A DNA stretch of 64,000 bases from positions 15,001,894 through 15,065,893 of the forward strand of contig NC_058145.1 of assembly GCF_011075055.1 (NCBI RefSeq). Reading direction: 5' to 3'. The notes beneath the pieces were generated by a model. The model was not told the origin of the DNA, did no database searches, and worked only from the letters and a program-made list of their open reading frames with translations. The position numbers and the translations under genes are program-made. This DNA is from Mangifera indica. Its lineage: Eukaryota; Streptophyta; Magnoliopsida; Sapindales; Anacardiaceae. Below, in pieces: positions 40,901-52,850 of this stretch; position 1 is the first letter of the stretch, and each line of letters begins with the position of its first letter.

Positions 40901-43498
40901 CCAGAATTTCCACTTATCTTGTTATTTGAAACCCAGAAAAGCTACTATAAATAATTCAATGAAAACAACAAACTTATAGATGTAAACATTCGGTCCAAAG
41001 ATAACACAGAATAGGCGATGAGAAATATCAAAGAACTAGTCTTTTCATACTTATAAATAAAAGACAGCGAGAACCACAAACCTTTTGACTGAATAAAAGA
41101 TGCCTAAGTGCACTATGAACTTATAGTAAAGGGACAAGCTAGAAAATAATTTGGTGAAATATGATTGTCTCAAGGCATCACATGACTGTGACAAGAACAA
41201 GAGCGAGGTCAAATTCCAAATAAGAGAAGATAACTTCAAGAACCTCAAACTCACAGAAAAAAAATATAATCTTAAAAGTAATTTTTAAGGGGTGATTGGA
41301 TAGAAATAATGTACCCATTGGCTTACAAATTTCTTTCACTAATAATTTCTTGCAGCCATCCATTTAAGCTTATTCTAGACAGTTTTCAGTAAAGAACCAT
41401 TTTAAACAAAGATATAAGTTCCATTTTCAAAAGCCAGACAGAAAATGCAAGATGCTATTGACATTTACCAATTAATGTTAGTTAATAAACAAGTAAGAAT
41501 ATCATACGATATCCTAACTATCTAACAACTATCTCCGTTCCATTTTCAGAAGCCAGACAGAAAATGCAAGATGCTATTGACATTTACCGATTAATGTTAG
41601 TTAATAAACAAGTAAGAAGATCATACGATATCCTAACTATCTAACAACTATCTCTGTTCCTTTAACCTTAAGAGCGGTTCTAAAAAGTCATAACGGCTGA
41701 AAACAGATGCATCATTTGAATATTAATAAGATTTCAGAACCGTACACAGAAATGAAATAGGTTAGTTTAAAAACCAGCTGCTGCTATGACATAAAAAATG
41801 TATTAAACCATACACAAAAAGCATGGTACTTATCATAATAACAAAATTCAATCATTGGAAACAAATAGGAAAACAAATGTATGAACTTCTTCTAATGAAA
41901 ATAACTTACTGTGATGGGACGAGTGGAGAATATACTATATTTGGTTCCACAATCTCGCCAAGGACCAATATACCCCCACCAGCACTATCTCCTTTCAAGC
42001 AGTGGGAGAACACTTTCGGTGTTAATCCTGATGCAGAAAGCTGTGAGACAACAGACATTGCCTGTTGCCCAAATCCGAAGATCCCATCCACTGCTCTGTC
42101 AGATTTTGTCAAGTCCCCAGTCTGCGAGGTGCTACAGCTGTTTCACAATCCGCCAAGCAAGACTGATTTCTAAGTTCCAACCAACAAGACGAATGAATAA
42201 AACTATAATCTTAACCTTGACAGATTCATGAAGCTTACCCAAAGACAACTTGAGATGAAGAATTTGTCATCAAAGAACCCTGAACAATAGTGCCTAAGTG
42301 TAACAAGTCTGCTACATAATAGCCTGAAGTTCCACTACCATCTCCGTATTGGAAAGTGTAACCACACTGATTGTTCTGAGAACAGACAGAATCTTCTGAT
42401 GTAAGTCCTAATTTACATCTCGAGTCTGAACAAGAAATCAATGAAGCTGTTGATGAACTCTGAGGATCAAAGAAATTCAACTGAATCTGTATGAAACTCA
42501 AACAATCCAGTTGAAAAATGTTAGCACATAATTGGTCCAGTTGTTCATGAAATTTTGGCCAAATTGACAATAAATGGAAAGCTTTAAAAATAAGGAAATT
42601 GAAATTTACTTTAAGTCCACTGGTTGTAGGGCAACCATTGCAGGAACTGCAACTGACCCATAAAACATCACTTCCAGTATCTATCTGCACATAGAATTCT
42701 CTAGGTGGAGAACCTAATTGCACTTGTGTGTAATAAAGCCTAAACAAACCCAAAAAAAAAAAAAAAAACCAGTATAGCCATTGAGAAAAACTAAATTTAA
42801 TCAAATAATCAGAAAAATGGAAAGATATGAAACAAGACAAAAACCAAAGCAACGGAAGAAAAATTTAAAAAAAAAAAAATTCCAAATTCCATAGGTCCAA
42901 CAAAGTTAAAACAAATCTGTATAATAAACTATCCTTCACTCAACAAACAACGAAAATATATAAAAAGAGAAAAAAAATGTACCGTCAACACAATTCTATA
43001 ACATTAAAACCTCAAGAATTAACGAACACCTACTAAACAAAACATACCAAAAACATGATAAAATCCAAAAGTCAAATGCAAAACTATATAAGAAGACCAG
43101 ATTATTTCTAAAAAAACAAAAAACAAACTCATTTCTCAAAATTCAACTAAAAGAAGAAATAAGGAAAAGCATAACATGAATACCCAACAAGAAGAAATAA
43201 GGAAAAGCATAACATGAATACCCAACAAGAAGAAATAAGGAAAAGCATAACATGAATACCCAACAAGAAATGGATCAAAAGTCCCGGAAACAGGAAAATC
43301 AACGACCCCAGCTGAAGACTGTAACAATCTACCATGCCTCTTCCTGTCACGAGCAACAAGCTGAGCCAACTGGAGCTGGTGACTCGGTGGAATCGCTCTC
43401 TGAAGAGTTAAAGTCGTCGGAAAATGACTGAACACTGATCCCACATGTAATAACAACAAAACAGCGATCATAACTCCGAGAGGAAAAATCGCCGCCAT
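37920..43498 (-). CDS. Pepsin-like A1 aspartic protease with hydrophobic C-terminal tail
   Basis: Ten exons join in phase: 43260-43498, 42610-42739, 42239-42486, 41910-42137, 39974-40136, 39696-39769, 39502-39598, 38943-39003, 38309-38380 and 37920-38089, for 493 residues. A hydrophobic signal peptide covers about residues 5-25. The two catalytic motifs are DTGSDVLW (D100) and DTGTTL (D317). Cysteine clusters (SCSSCNGC and later pairs) are those of plant atypical/nucellin-like A1 proteases, and there is no plant-specific saposin insert. The last exon encodes a Ser/Thr/Gly-rich linker and a C-terminal hydrophobic stretch ending [10 protein letters not shown], which suggests a GPI anchor or single membrane anchor on a secreted protease. 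Gene order suggests the At5g22850 orthologue. Substrate unknown. Intron 1 begins in a 38-bp minisatellite and intron 4 has a 119-bp duplication. Confidence 0.93.
41418..41655. repeat. Tandem duplication of 119 bp in protease intron 4
   Basis: Units 41418-41536 and 41537-41655 both run from gttccattttc to ctaacaactatctc with only a few substitutions, and a further gttcc starts at 41656. It lies in the 1.77-kb intron between protease exons 5 and 4, so it does not affect coding. The high identity points to a recent event. Confidence 0.92.
43153..43266. repeat. Three-copy 38-bp minisatellite across a splice donor
   Basis: Three exact 38-bp units start at 43153, 43191 and 43229. Each contains, on the minus strand, TTGTTGGGTATTCATG, that is, the 3' end of protease exon 1 and its GT donor. 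The last unit (43229-43266) carries the donor that gives the conserved reading frame. The other two lie 38 and 76 bases into the intron. Confidence 0.95.
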
Positions 43499-43927
43499 TG
43501 ATAAATGAAAGATTGTTCCAACGGAAAAGTTGAAAGTGGCGTCCTTGTGAAATTTAGGAGGCGAAGATAGAAGTTGTAGTCTTACGCATTCAAACAAGGG
43601 AGAGAGGATTTGACTGTGAGAGAGAGAGTTGATAAACCAGAAGACAAGCTTACTTTTTGAAAATGTTAATGGATTACGCTAACGTTTATTACTATGTAAA
43701 TGAATGTAAAATGTGAATGCGAAGGCGACGACTCCGTCGTTTGGAATTTGTTTATTGATTATTATAATGGATATAGTGTTTAGGCTTTTGCTGTGTCTGT
43801 CTCTGCAGACCAAAGAGTTTCAGTGTGTGTTCGGTGAACTACTTGCATTCCCTGTGCGTACTAAGTACGCCCTTTCTCATTCCAAAACGCAACTATTGGT
43901 GACTCGGTACGAACGAGTCTACCCTTA
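43499..43927 (-). promoter_or_regulatory. Leader and promoter region of the aspartic protease gene
   Basis: About 430 bases between the protease start codon and a transposon-like block. Includes a short agag run (43618-43629) and mixed-composition sequence. No confident TATA element was identified. Confidence 0.35.
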
Positions 43928-43935
43928 GCAACTAT

Positions 43936-44419
43936 GGTCGGTTTAGTCGAATCACAAATTTGAATTATTAATTTGAGTTATAAATTCGAATTAAATTGAA
44001 TTGAATATCTCTTAACTCGAGTTTGATTCAATTTAAAAACTGAATCGAATCTTCTGATTTGAATTTAACTTAAATTTAAATCAAATAAATTCAAATAAAA
44101 TTAAACTAAATTGAGTCAATTTAGATCAAATCTAACTCTAACTCAGATTAACCCAAATTTGAATGTGATTTTAAGATTTTAGGTAGTTCAATAATTTTTA
44201 TTTTTTAAATTATATTTTTTAATAAAAGAAAACACCTTGTAATTAGAAAGAAAAAAATAACTTATTTATAATAAATAAATTAAATTATTGAGTCAAATTT
44301 GAGTTTAACAAATCAATTGAAACTCATCTATTTTTGAACTCATCACTTGAGTTAAACTCCTTTAAGTTAAATAGAGTTCGAATAAACTTAAATTCAAATT
44401 TAACTTGTTTAAACCTGCC
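43936..44419. mobile_element. hAT-like MITE rich in gaatt/aattc words (484 bp)
   Basis: Ends GGTCGGTTTAGTC and, in complement, GGCAGGTTTAAAC are similar. They are flanked by gcaactat and ggaactat, an 8-bp pair with 7 matches, the size expected of hAT target duplications. The interior is dense in short words such as tcgaatt, aaattcgaa and actcgagtt and is internally complementary. It has no ORF of note. The assignment is by terminal structure only. Confidence 0.55.
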
Positions 44420-45479
44420 GGAACTATGAAAAGGAAAGGGTGGTACTTTTGGGAAGTTGGTGGGGGTTAAAAAGGAGAAATAGGGTGGAGGGGCAGAACT
44501 GGGCGTTTTTGAGATTTGACCGGGGAAAGTTGCAAGAGGAATAAAAATTTTATACTTCATTTATTATTCCATTGAGGCATTGACAAGAGAAAAAAATATT
44601 GTGATGTCATTCCTCAACAAGTCTCAGATGGTTATTGTTAATTCGGAAAAGGAGTCTTCTAAGGCAATACATCACTGGTTCCAAGTCTACCAAAACCTAA
44701 AAGAAAAGTCTTCACAACCTGATTTCATATGCATCAAATTGTTTACTCTATGATATTGTGTAACATAATTTGCTATATTAATTCCAAATCAAATGGTTCA
44801 TGGGTCATATTGGATATTTTAACGGATTCTGTTTATTAACTTTCTGATGTTTAAAGATTGGTTAAATCATAAAGTTTCTTTCAACTATATTTGAAAAGAG
44901 TTGGTTGAATTCTGTTTAAACAATTTATTCGACTAATTGTTTTTTTTAGTTAGAAGAAAGTTGTGTAAAAAAAAAAATGTTAAAATAGGATTCGACCAAG
45001 ATTCAATTAAATATATATTATATGAATTCTAACAAAATGAGGATTGAGGCCATATTTGGTTAATATGTGGTTTGCCCATTTGGCTAAAACTCCCGTTCGA
45101 CCAACTTTTTATACATGGTTAGGTGAATCCCTTGTTCAAACATGATTCGATCGGCCCTTTATTTTTATATAATTTTTAGCTCAATATGATGTTGTGCTGG
45201 GTATATTTGTTAGTATTCGAAATCCTTAGGTGTCCATGTAAGTTCTTCAAACCTTGGGGAGGACTTTAATTTAATAACTTGTTGAACTAAGCAAGATTAA
45301 GAATTCTAACGTGTCACTATCGTATGACATGAATTTTATAATATCTTATCAACAATTAAATTAGAGGTGATATTACAAAGACAGTTAAGTGTATACTTGC
45401 GCACGACCGTTGAAGAAACAACATCTAGAAGATTAGACTTTAGAGCATAAATTCAATAGTAATATTATATGTATGAATT

Positions 45480-45555
45480 TAAAAAAAATATATATATATA
45501 TTATTATATAATTAAATATTATTTTATTTTTAATTAAAAATTATCTAGATAACAC
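45480..45555. repeat. AT-rich dispersed repeat, copy d
   Basis: Contains ttattatataattaaatat followed by tattttatttttaatta, the same core as copies b and f. Boundaries are approximate. Confidence 0.45.
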
Positions 45556-46164
45556 AAATCAAATGTATACGCATTGTTTTATTGTAAATTCACCAATCAT
45601 ATTGTGACATTTGGTACACTTACGTTACTTTGGTCTAATTGCAGAATTTATATGTTTTCTATAACATTTATTGTATTTGATTAAATGATTTTAAAATTAA
45701 AAAAAATTAAATAATTATATCTCTCGATAATAAATTATTCTTTTAGTTTGTTCAGACAAATAAGTAAAATTTGTTTATACGAATAATTTTATTATGTTTT
45801 ATTTCTCTTACAATGCTATCTGATGCACATAAAATTAATCTGAGGAAATCTAGACTATATTATGAATTAAAGGAGAAAGACATTTAAAGGTTTTCCACAC
45901 CTACTACAAAGTTTTCCTTTATGAGATCAATTTATTTAGAAGCCATTTGGGAGCTCGGGGTTTTTCTTGAGTTTATTAAGTACAGGGCCTGGGCATGTGT
46001 GACTTTCACTAGATTCACCTACTTGTGCTCAACTTTTCTTGTAAGGCATGTGTCTTACAATCATTTAAACTACCTCATTTAATTATTATTATTATTATTA
46101 TAGCTAAAATTTATTTATTTAAAAAAAAAAACTCAAGCTAGTTGTATATTAAAATTAATAATAA

Positions 46165-46300
46165 AGTAATATTATGTGTACATATTTTTTGTATATAACT
46201 TAGGTACATAGATAATATGATATTATGTGATTTGAGATTAATTTATTTTTAATTTAAAATTATTTAATTACATGAGTATACTCAAATTATATAAAAATAT
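46165..46300. repeat. AT-rich dispersed repeat, copy e
   Basis: Contains gatattatgtgatttgagat, then tttatttttaatttaaaatt and atttaattacatga, a diverged version of the same core. Boundaries are approximate. Confidence 0.4.
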
Positions 46301-46428
46301 ATATATACATATAGTTTTATTGAAATTAATAAACATTGGTAAGGATATTCTATTTCCATTTGTTTACTAGGGCAAAGTTGAACGTGTGAGTTGTGATTGG
46401 TTTATGAGAAGCTTTCATGTTGTTTCTT

Positions 46429-46929
46429 AGCCAGAGGACTTATTCCCATATAAAGTATGTTGTTATACCAAATTTTTATCTTTTAATTTTGAAAAACCTC
46501 ATTTATCCATTCATAGATAGTTGAGTCTGTTAAATTATCATTTTATTTATAATATTAAAAATAAATTAAAATTTTATTTTTTCCCCAAAAACTCTAAAAC
46601 CTAACAATTTTTTTTCTTATGTCAAGTTTTAAAAAATAATATTTTTTCCCTAAGGTTTAGTTTTTAAATCTCAATAATGACACCGAAGATGTCGTCGGGA
46701 TTTGAAAACTAAATCTCAGAAAAAAAAAAGTTATTTTTTAAAACTTGATTTAAGAAAAAATTGTTAGTTTTTAGAGTTTATAAGAAATGGGAGAAAATAA
46801 ATAAAATTTTAAGATATTAGAGTTTTGTTAACTTTAATTATCTATAAATAAATAAATGAGTTTTTCAAAATTAAAGTTCGCAAAATTTGGAAAAACAGTA
46901 TATATTGAGTAGGAATAAGTCCTATGGCC
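46429..46929. mobile_element. Old foldback Mutator-like element (501 bp)
   Basis: The left end AGCCAGAGGACTTATTCCC and the complement of the right end GGCCATAGGACTTATTCC pair, and arms of about 210 bp remain complementary. The centre reads aatgacaccgaagatgtcgt. Flanking nonamers ttgtttctt and tggtttctt match at 8 of 9. Inner words such as aaggtttagtttttaaatct correspond to agggtttggttttgaaatct in the young GC-rich copies, tying it to the same family. Confidence 0.75.
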
Positions 46930-46938
46930 TGGTTTCTT

Positions 46939-48147
46939 TTATCATTATGGCTCTCTATCGGTCCTGCCTTTACTTTTGGTTTTTCCCTTTGTCATTTGTT
47001 TGTTGAAAACTCTGGGTACATTGGGCTTGTTCAATGTTTCTTAGCTCCTCTTTTTCTTGTTCAAAAGGAAGAGTATTTCTTCATTTGAAGGAATCACTTC
47101 CAAGCCTCATGGACAATTGAATATCTCATTTATCTCCACACAAGTACAAATCAATGTTTTTTTTTTTTTTAATGTCTTTAAGAAAAGATTTGTCTCATTT
47201 TAGAGGAAAACATTAGAAAGAAGGACACAATTTAAGCGTCATCAATTTCAAAAAATAGTTTAAACAATTAAATATAGTTAAACATATGAAATTTTTAAAT
47301 GAAAGGTTTGAATTATAGTGATTTATTTAATTTTTTGTTTAATCTTAAAAATACAAGCCAACTCAAATGAGTTTTCTCGTTATAAAAAAAAAAAAAAACC
47401 CTCAAGCCTCTTTTTAAGATGACAGAAGGTTTGTGGAGAAACCAAATACAAAATAAATAGATTCCTCTCCCAAGTTGGTATTGAAGGAGATTAGATCCAT
47501 CAACTCTACATGTAATCATTTCTCATTTTCTATCAGTTGATCTCAGAAATTGTAACTCAGGTCCTTCGAACAGAATAGAGGCCTTTCAGACGTTTAAATT
47601 TCTATCCTCACTGTGCTTAAAATACTTCAATAATTGCCACCTTTGGCAATAAGATTTCTCAGGCATGCTTTTCACATACGAATTCACTGCAAGCCAATGG
47701 CCAGTACAAATTATGTTCTTTGAAGAAAGGAAGCTTGTAGCCAAAATTCTTTTCACAGAATATACAAAACCTCAAGACTTTGAAGCTGGAAAGTGAAAGC
47801 GCAATTAGCATGTGCATTGGGTTTGAAGAGAAACCTATAATGAGGAGCAAAAATCTTTTAGTTTAGTCTCTAATGGTAGTTTGAATGACAAAAGACTTAT
47901 AATACATCAGGAAAAAGGCTTGGGTTCAAGACTATGAAAAACCTTTGAATTAGTTGGTGCATTGTTTATGCGAATATTTTTTGAATTGAGTTGGCAAAGT
48001 CGAAACTCTATGATTTCGAGTAGCGTCTTGATTCTTAGTAGGGCCTCAACAATAAGCAGCACATATAAAATTTAGATACCATTAAATCCTTTGAACTAAT
48101 ACATAATTTTTTGCTTTGATTCCCAATACACATTCCTGCTTTCATTA
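46939..48147. other. Spacer and 3' region of the S28 peptidase gene
   Basis: No exon recognised. There are poly-T/poly-A runs near 47160 and 47385. The last 150-300 bases are the likely 3' untranslated region of the minus-strand peptidase gene. Confidence 0.5.
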
Positions 48148-51100
48148 TTATATTTTCTGCTTAAATCTGTGGAGATCCGCATTGTACTTGGCTATCCATC
48201 CTTCAATAATCTCTACCTCAATTCCACGCTGCTTCACAAGCCAATCTGGATCAGTGCTGGCATTAGCTGGAAGTATATCCAAGCAGTGAGAACCTGCAAA
48301 TTTAACAAATAAACTAGAGGTCATCCATGGATTTTATAAATTTCAGAAAATTTAGATCAAGAAATTACCATTGATCGTATGAACTGCGACAACACTGTCT
48401 GATATGTCTTCCAGCACCCTATGGTGTAAGATAACATATTAGACACTGGAAGAAATTTAATTTTGTATCAGGAATTTATTTAAATTTTTTGTAGTATTAC
48501 CCGCCACTACTGTAGGGATCTCTCAGTCCATTGGAGAAAATTATGTTGCTGGAAAATCTTTCGAGAATCAGTTTTATATCCTGCAGTGATAGAAAACAAA
48601 AAAAAAAAACGTGTAAATTATTGAAATATGGTAGAGGTGTCAAATGAGTTGGGGCCTAACCATGGGTAGTGTAAACAATTAATTAAAAATTAAAAAAAAT
48701 TATAACTTAATGAATCGGGTTATAAAAACATGCAGGCTGACTCACTAAAAACCCATTGGAGCATAGTCTAAGGGGCTCTGAGCTGTGCTAGCCATTTGTT
48801 TTTGTTAGGCCGGTCTGATATGAAGGCTCACCAAGTGACAGGGCTCAAGCTGGCCTGGCATGTGGGTCTGATGGGCTGTGCCAGGATTGACACGATATCT
48901 CTAAAAGCTAGTTATAGAAATGAAAAATAAAATTGGGTGGTGGAAAGAAGACGACTTACATGGCCACCATAATAAGATGTAACCCAATGGGGCCGAGGAG
49001 GGACGCCATAAATTTGATTGCATTCCTCAATGACGCTGCTTAGATTGAAAGGGGAAGGTGGGAACATTGTAGTATTGTCTCTGCCTATCGGAATCACCAT
49101 TTCGCTACATGTCTAAATTCACACAACTCATCAGTCTTTTTTGGAAATTAAGATTAAATAAAATTCATATATTTAAAATTGATTGAGGGGCCAGTGGGGG
49201 CTAGTAGATTTTAATTAATTTTATAATTTTAACTAAATCAGGTATGTTTTAATGTTTATAGGTTTGATGTCGCTTTTTTTTGTTAGAATTATATTAAATT
49301 ACTTGTAATTGATTGCTGGTACATCTAAATGTGTAGTCTAGCTGAGCATAATTGAGTAATGCGCCTTGAGCTGAGCATGGTCTGCCTCAAACTCAACTTG
49401 ATTACCTTAAATTAGAGTTTTAGTTCAAGGTCGTGGAGATGTCTCCAAAAATTAATTTAAACCTTCTAATTTTAAATCCTTATTTTTAATTTTGTAACTT
49501 ATAAAATTATAAATTATAAATTATAAATTATTCTTTTATCAAAGTAAAATTTTAAGTATATAAGTATAAGATTTACAATTTTTAACTTTCTGACCATTTT
49601 GAAACTTGAGCTCAAATTTGGTCTAACGTTAGTTAAGTTGAGCTGCGAGCTCTTTGTGAGAGATTGAGTTTGATTTACACCCCTAGGTACATCAGTCTTT
49701 CATTCTAAGATTATATTCGAGTTAAGTCAAGTTCGACTCTCTATAATGTCCAACCAAGCTTTGAGCTCAGTTTAATACTACAATTAAGTAAAAAATGATT
49801 AAAACAATACTATTTTAATACGTATTGTTGAAAATACTGTCGTTTTAGTTGATTTATAAAAAATTATTTTAGGGTCGTAAACTTGATAAACCAAACATCT
49901 CTCAAACTTAAGTTTAAAAATATATTTTTCTCATGTTCGAGCTTGAACATGAATTTGCTTGAACTAAACTTATTTCAAGCTGCTTGAATTCCACCCTGCT
50001 AGATGGTATAAGAAATTGAGTAATTTACCTGCCATCGCCAACCCAGAGTTGTTTCAGATATATATTTGGGACCATTAACGTAGCAAGATCTGTTTCCTCT
50101 TAAACCAACAACACCTGCAAATATTTTTCCAAGTAAATCAGTTTCAGGAGGCGGCCCATCGATGCCCCCACATACCATGGTAACTGGATATTCTGGCGGA
50201 TCATTATATTGAGCTGCGCTGCTATACATATGATCCAAGTAATCCTTCAGCTCTGAAGAATTGCTCAAGGGTCTACTTCAACAAAATAACCAAATTAGTC
50301 AATCAAATACAAGATAAACCAGAAGAATGTGACAGAAACTTTGCTACTAATTACCGGCAAGTTTTGAATTTCTCACTGAGAATTCGAAGACCATTCGGCA
50401 TCAAAGCAACTTTATCGATCTCAGACCACGACTTGAGAATGGTTCGGTAGCAAGTTTCACTAACTTCCTACACAAGGCTTTGAGGATTTTAAGTAGAGAA
50501 AAAGACTGAGCAACAAAAAGGATGAATTTTATTATATATTACTCTGAAATCCCTGGTCACAACAGAATAATATCCATTCTGCGGCGTTATGTCATCAAAA
50601 TACAGGATTGGCGCCGAGGAGGCCAAGGCTCCGAGAGTAACGTGAGGATATTTCAGCCGAAACCAGGAAGCAAGCACTGGAAAATCATGAAAAGATATCA
50701 AGTATTTGATAGTTTTAATAATTTAAATTTAACAGTCAACACTTACTTCCTCCATATGATGCTCCAACGACAATTACCGGCGAATCTTGGGCTTGATATT
50801 TGTTCTTAATATGTATGATAATTTCTGCATAGTCTGCAATAGCTTGAGCTGAATTGAAGTACCCCAGAGTGCTAGCATTCTTCAGGGCTGCTTCTCTCGA
50901 CGCAAAAGGGACTGATTTCCCATAGTAACGATGCTGATGAAAAGAAAAATGAAAACTGAACTACTTTGAGGTAAAGAAAGAATTAAAATGTGATAAATCT
51001 ACCTCAATATATACAAGGAGAGATTTAAACCGCAGGGCATTTTCCGGGAGGAATCCGATAATTTCTAAATCGCCGTCCAAGGGTGCTTCAGCTCCAAGAT

Positions 51101-51398
51101 AAACAAATATTGGAGCATTAGAATTGGCACCAGCCCAGTACTTGAAATTAACTACATATCGTTGTTGGAAAGTGGCGTAGCTTTCAGGTTTATAGTTAAA
51201 GTGATCAAGTGTTTGAGTGTAAAAGAAGGTCTGAAAGTCCTCCGAAACAGGAGCTGGGAAAATTTCAGGGTCCAGAAAAGTATTTCCTCTGACTGGACTG
51301 AGCCTTGGAATCCTGGAGCTTGTGGCTGCAGTGACAGAGTTGGATACAAGTATGAAGATCATTAGAAGCCATTGAAGTGAAAGCATTGAAATGTTCAT
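48148..51398 (-). CDS. Secreted serine carboxypeptidase of family S28 (prolyl carboxypeptidase-like)
   Basis: Nine exons join in phase: 51003-51398, 50747-50933, 50543-50676, 50355-50467, 50029-50272, 48960-49112, 48501-48580, 48369-48418 and 48148-48293, giving 500 residues. Residues 1-24 form a signal peptide. The mature protein starts near a segment followed by the S28 hallmark QTLDHFNY and [10 protein letters not shown]. The nucleophile is S191 in GASYGG, and the other triad members are D430 in NGLRDPYS and H455 in NGSHCLD. The oxyanion region HRYYGKS is intact. Members are extracellular or lysosomal/vacuolar enzymes that remove C-terminal residues after proline. Length fits the plant group (490-515). 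It follows the A1 protease as in Arabidopsis At5g22850/At5g22860. Introns 5 and 6 hold decayed transposon sequence without breaking any splice site. Confidence 0.94.
48632..48903. mobile_element. Possible hAT-like MITE in S28 intron 6
   Basis: Left TAGAGGTGTCAAATGAG and complement of the right end TAGAGATATCGTGTCAATCC look like decayed inverted termini. The interior is relatively GC-rich (ggccggtctgatatg, caagctggcctggc) against AT-rich intron flanks. Target duplication is not clear, so confidence is modest. Confidence 0.4.
49190..50015. repeat. Repeat-like filler in S28 intron 5
   Basis: The 916-base intron between exons 6 and 5 holds words such as gagctgagcatgg, ttgagctcaaat and aagttcgactc on both strands, similar to the gaatt/ctcgag-rich blocks at 43.9 and 52.3 kb. 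I see no clean termini or coding content. Confidence 0.35.
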
Positions 51399-51661
51399 GG
51401 ATGGCAGAAAGAATATTTTTTCCAGATTCGGATGCTATTTCAGAGATTGTGCCGGACGCATCCTTTTATACTGTTGGATCTTATTATCTTGAATTATTAG
51501 ATTTGCTAGCCACTTAATTTCTTTACAATTTTATCTTTAAAGAACCCCAAAAATTTCATCAAAACCTTCTTTGATTCGGAGGTTTGCATAAATTGATGAG
51601 ATCCAATTAGTTTTAAAATAAGCACTCCAACCCCCACTGTTTTTGCCCTATGAGTCTTGAA

Positions 51662-52231
51662 TAGGGATGACATCGTGGAGGGGAGGAGCAGGCAAGAGAT
51701 CTCAATCCCCGTTCCGTCCCTGTCCCTGTCCCTGACTAGTTCTTGGTACAAGGATGATAAGCGTTTTTCATCCCCTTCCTACGAAGGAAATTTTTTTTTT
51801 GTCCATGTTTCTGCAAAGAAAAATCTTTTCCTCATCCTCATCCTTATCTTCGTCCTCGTCCCTACGAAAAAAATCTCTTCTTCGTACCCTTTAAACACAA
51901 TATAAATGTATTAAATAACAAAATTAACTAAAATTAAAATTAATTTACTATTTCAAATGTCACAAATATTATATATTAACTATCTTAATATATACAATTA
52001 AAATATAAATAAATTTGAAAAAACATAAATAATTTAAAATTATAAGAATATATTAGTATTTTAAGTAAATATATTAATATAAAGAGTGATGTTAGGGATG
52101 GGGATGAGAGGGGACATATGTATCTCGATCCCTGATTACGAAGATATTTTTTGTCCTCATCCTTGTTTCCTTTCTCGTTAAGGTTGAGACGGGTCGAAGA
52201 CCCTAAATTCAAACCGAAATTGTCATCTCTA
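51662..52231. mobile_element. hAT-like MITE (570 bp)
   Basis: Begins TAGGGATGACATCG and ends, in complement, TAGAGATGACAATTTCGG. The flanking octamers are gtcttgaa and gtcttgat, 7 of 8 equal. Sub-terminal G-rich/C-rich runs (ggaggggaggag, ccctgtccctgtccctg) are typical of a common plant group with TAGGGATGGCAA-type ends. It lies about 260 bases upstream of the S28 start codon on that gene's 5' side, so it may sit in its promoter region. No ORF of interest. Confidence 0.72.
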
Positions 52232-52249
52232 GTCTTGATCTTGTGTTTG

Positions 52250-52850
52250 ACTTAGGAGTGGATATGAATTAAACTGAGTTTAAACACTCTTTAGCTTGAA
52301 TGAAAAATAGTTCGGTTCGACTTCGTCAAGCCAAAATTGAGGGTGGTTTGAGTTTGGCTAGAATGAAAATGAGTCGATTCGAGTTCAATTTGAGTTTGAC
52401 TCAAATTTATTATTCAAATCCATGACTTGTATTTATGCTTCGAATTAATGATTTAAATTCCTATCTCATTGAAAAAACGAAGTTATTTTATCTGATAATG
52501 AGTATAATAATGTCGTTTTAATACTTGTTTAATATAATTCGAATTAAGCTAAAAACTAAATTTGAATCGAATTAAATTAAGTGTCAAATTCGAATCGAAT
52601 TGAGTTAAAAGCCAAATTTGAATCAAATTGAGCCATTCACCTAGCTCATGAGTCAGAGCAGATCGAACTTTGTCTAACTTGAATTCGACTCAGTTTAAAA
52701 AACAAATCAAACTATTTGATTTGAACTTAGTTCGAATTTAAATTAAACAAACTCAAATTAAATCAAATCAAATTGAGTCTATTTTTAAGTTTGAGTCAAC
52801 TCGATTTGAGTTTAACTCTAGTTTAACTAAAAATGCTAGCCACTAAAATT
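52250..52850. repeat. Inverted-repeat block rich in gaatt and ctcgaa words
   Basis: Directly beside the hAT-like element. The left sub-terminal AATTAAACTGAGTTTAAACA resembles the complement of the right side TTAAACTAGAGTTAAAC. The interior repeats tttgaatcgaatt-like words many times in both orientations. It resembles the 43.9-kb element. Exact ends and target duplication could not be fixed. Confidence 0.4.

Larger units (their letters stand above)
44428..46419. other. AT-rich spacer between protease and S28 peptidase genes, first part
   Basis: No exon on either strand. AT-rich with two copies of the dispersed AT repeat near 45.5 and 46.2 kb and an ATT microsatellite near 46084-46100. Confidence 0.55.

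Noticed and set aside
43153..43266. CRISPR-like array because of three identical repeats
   Set aside because: The units are contiguous with no spacers, in a plant intron; it is a minisatellite.
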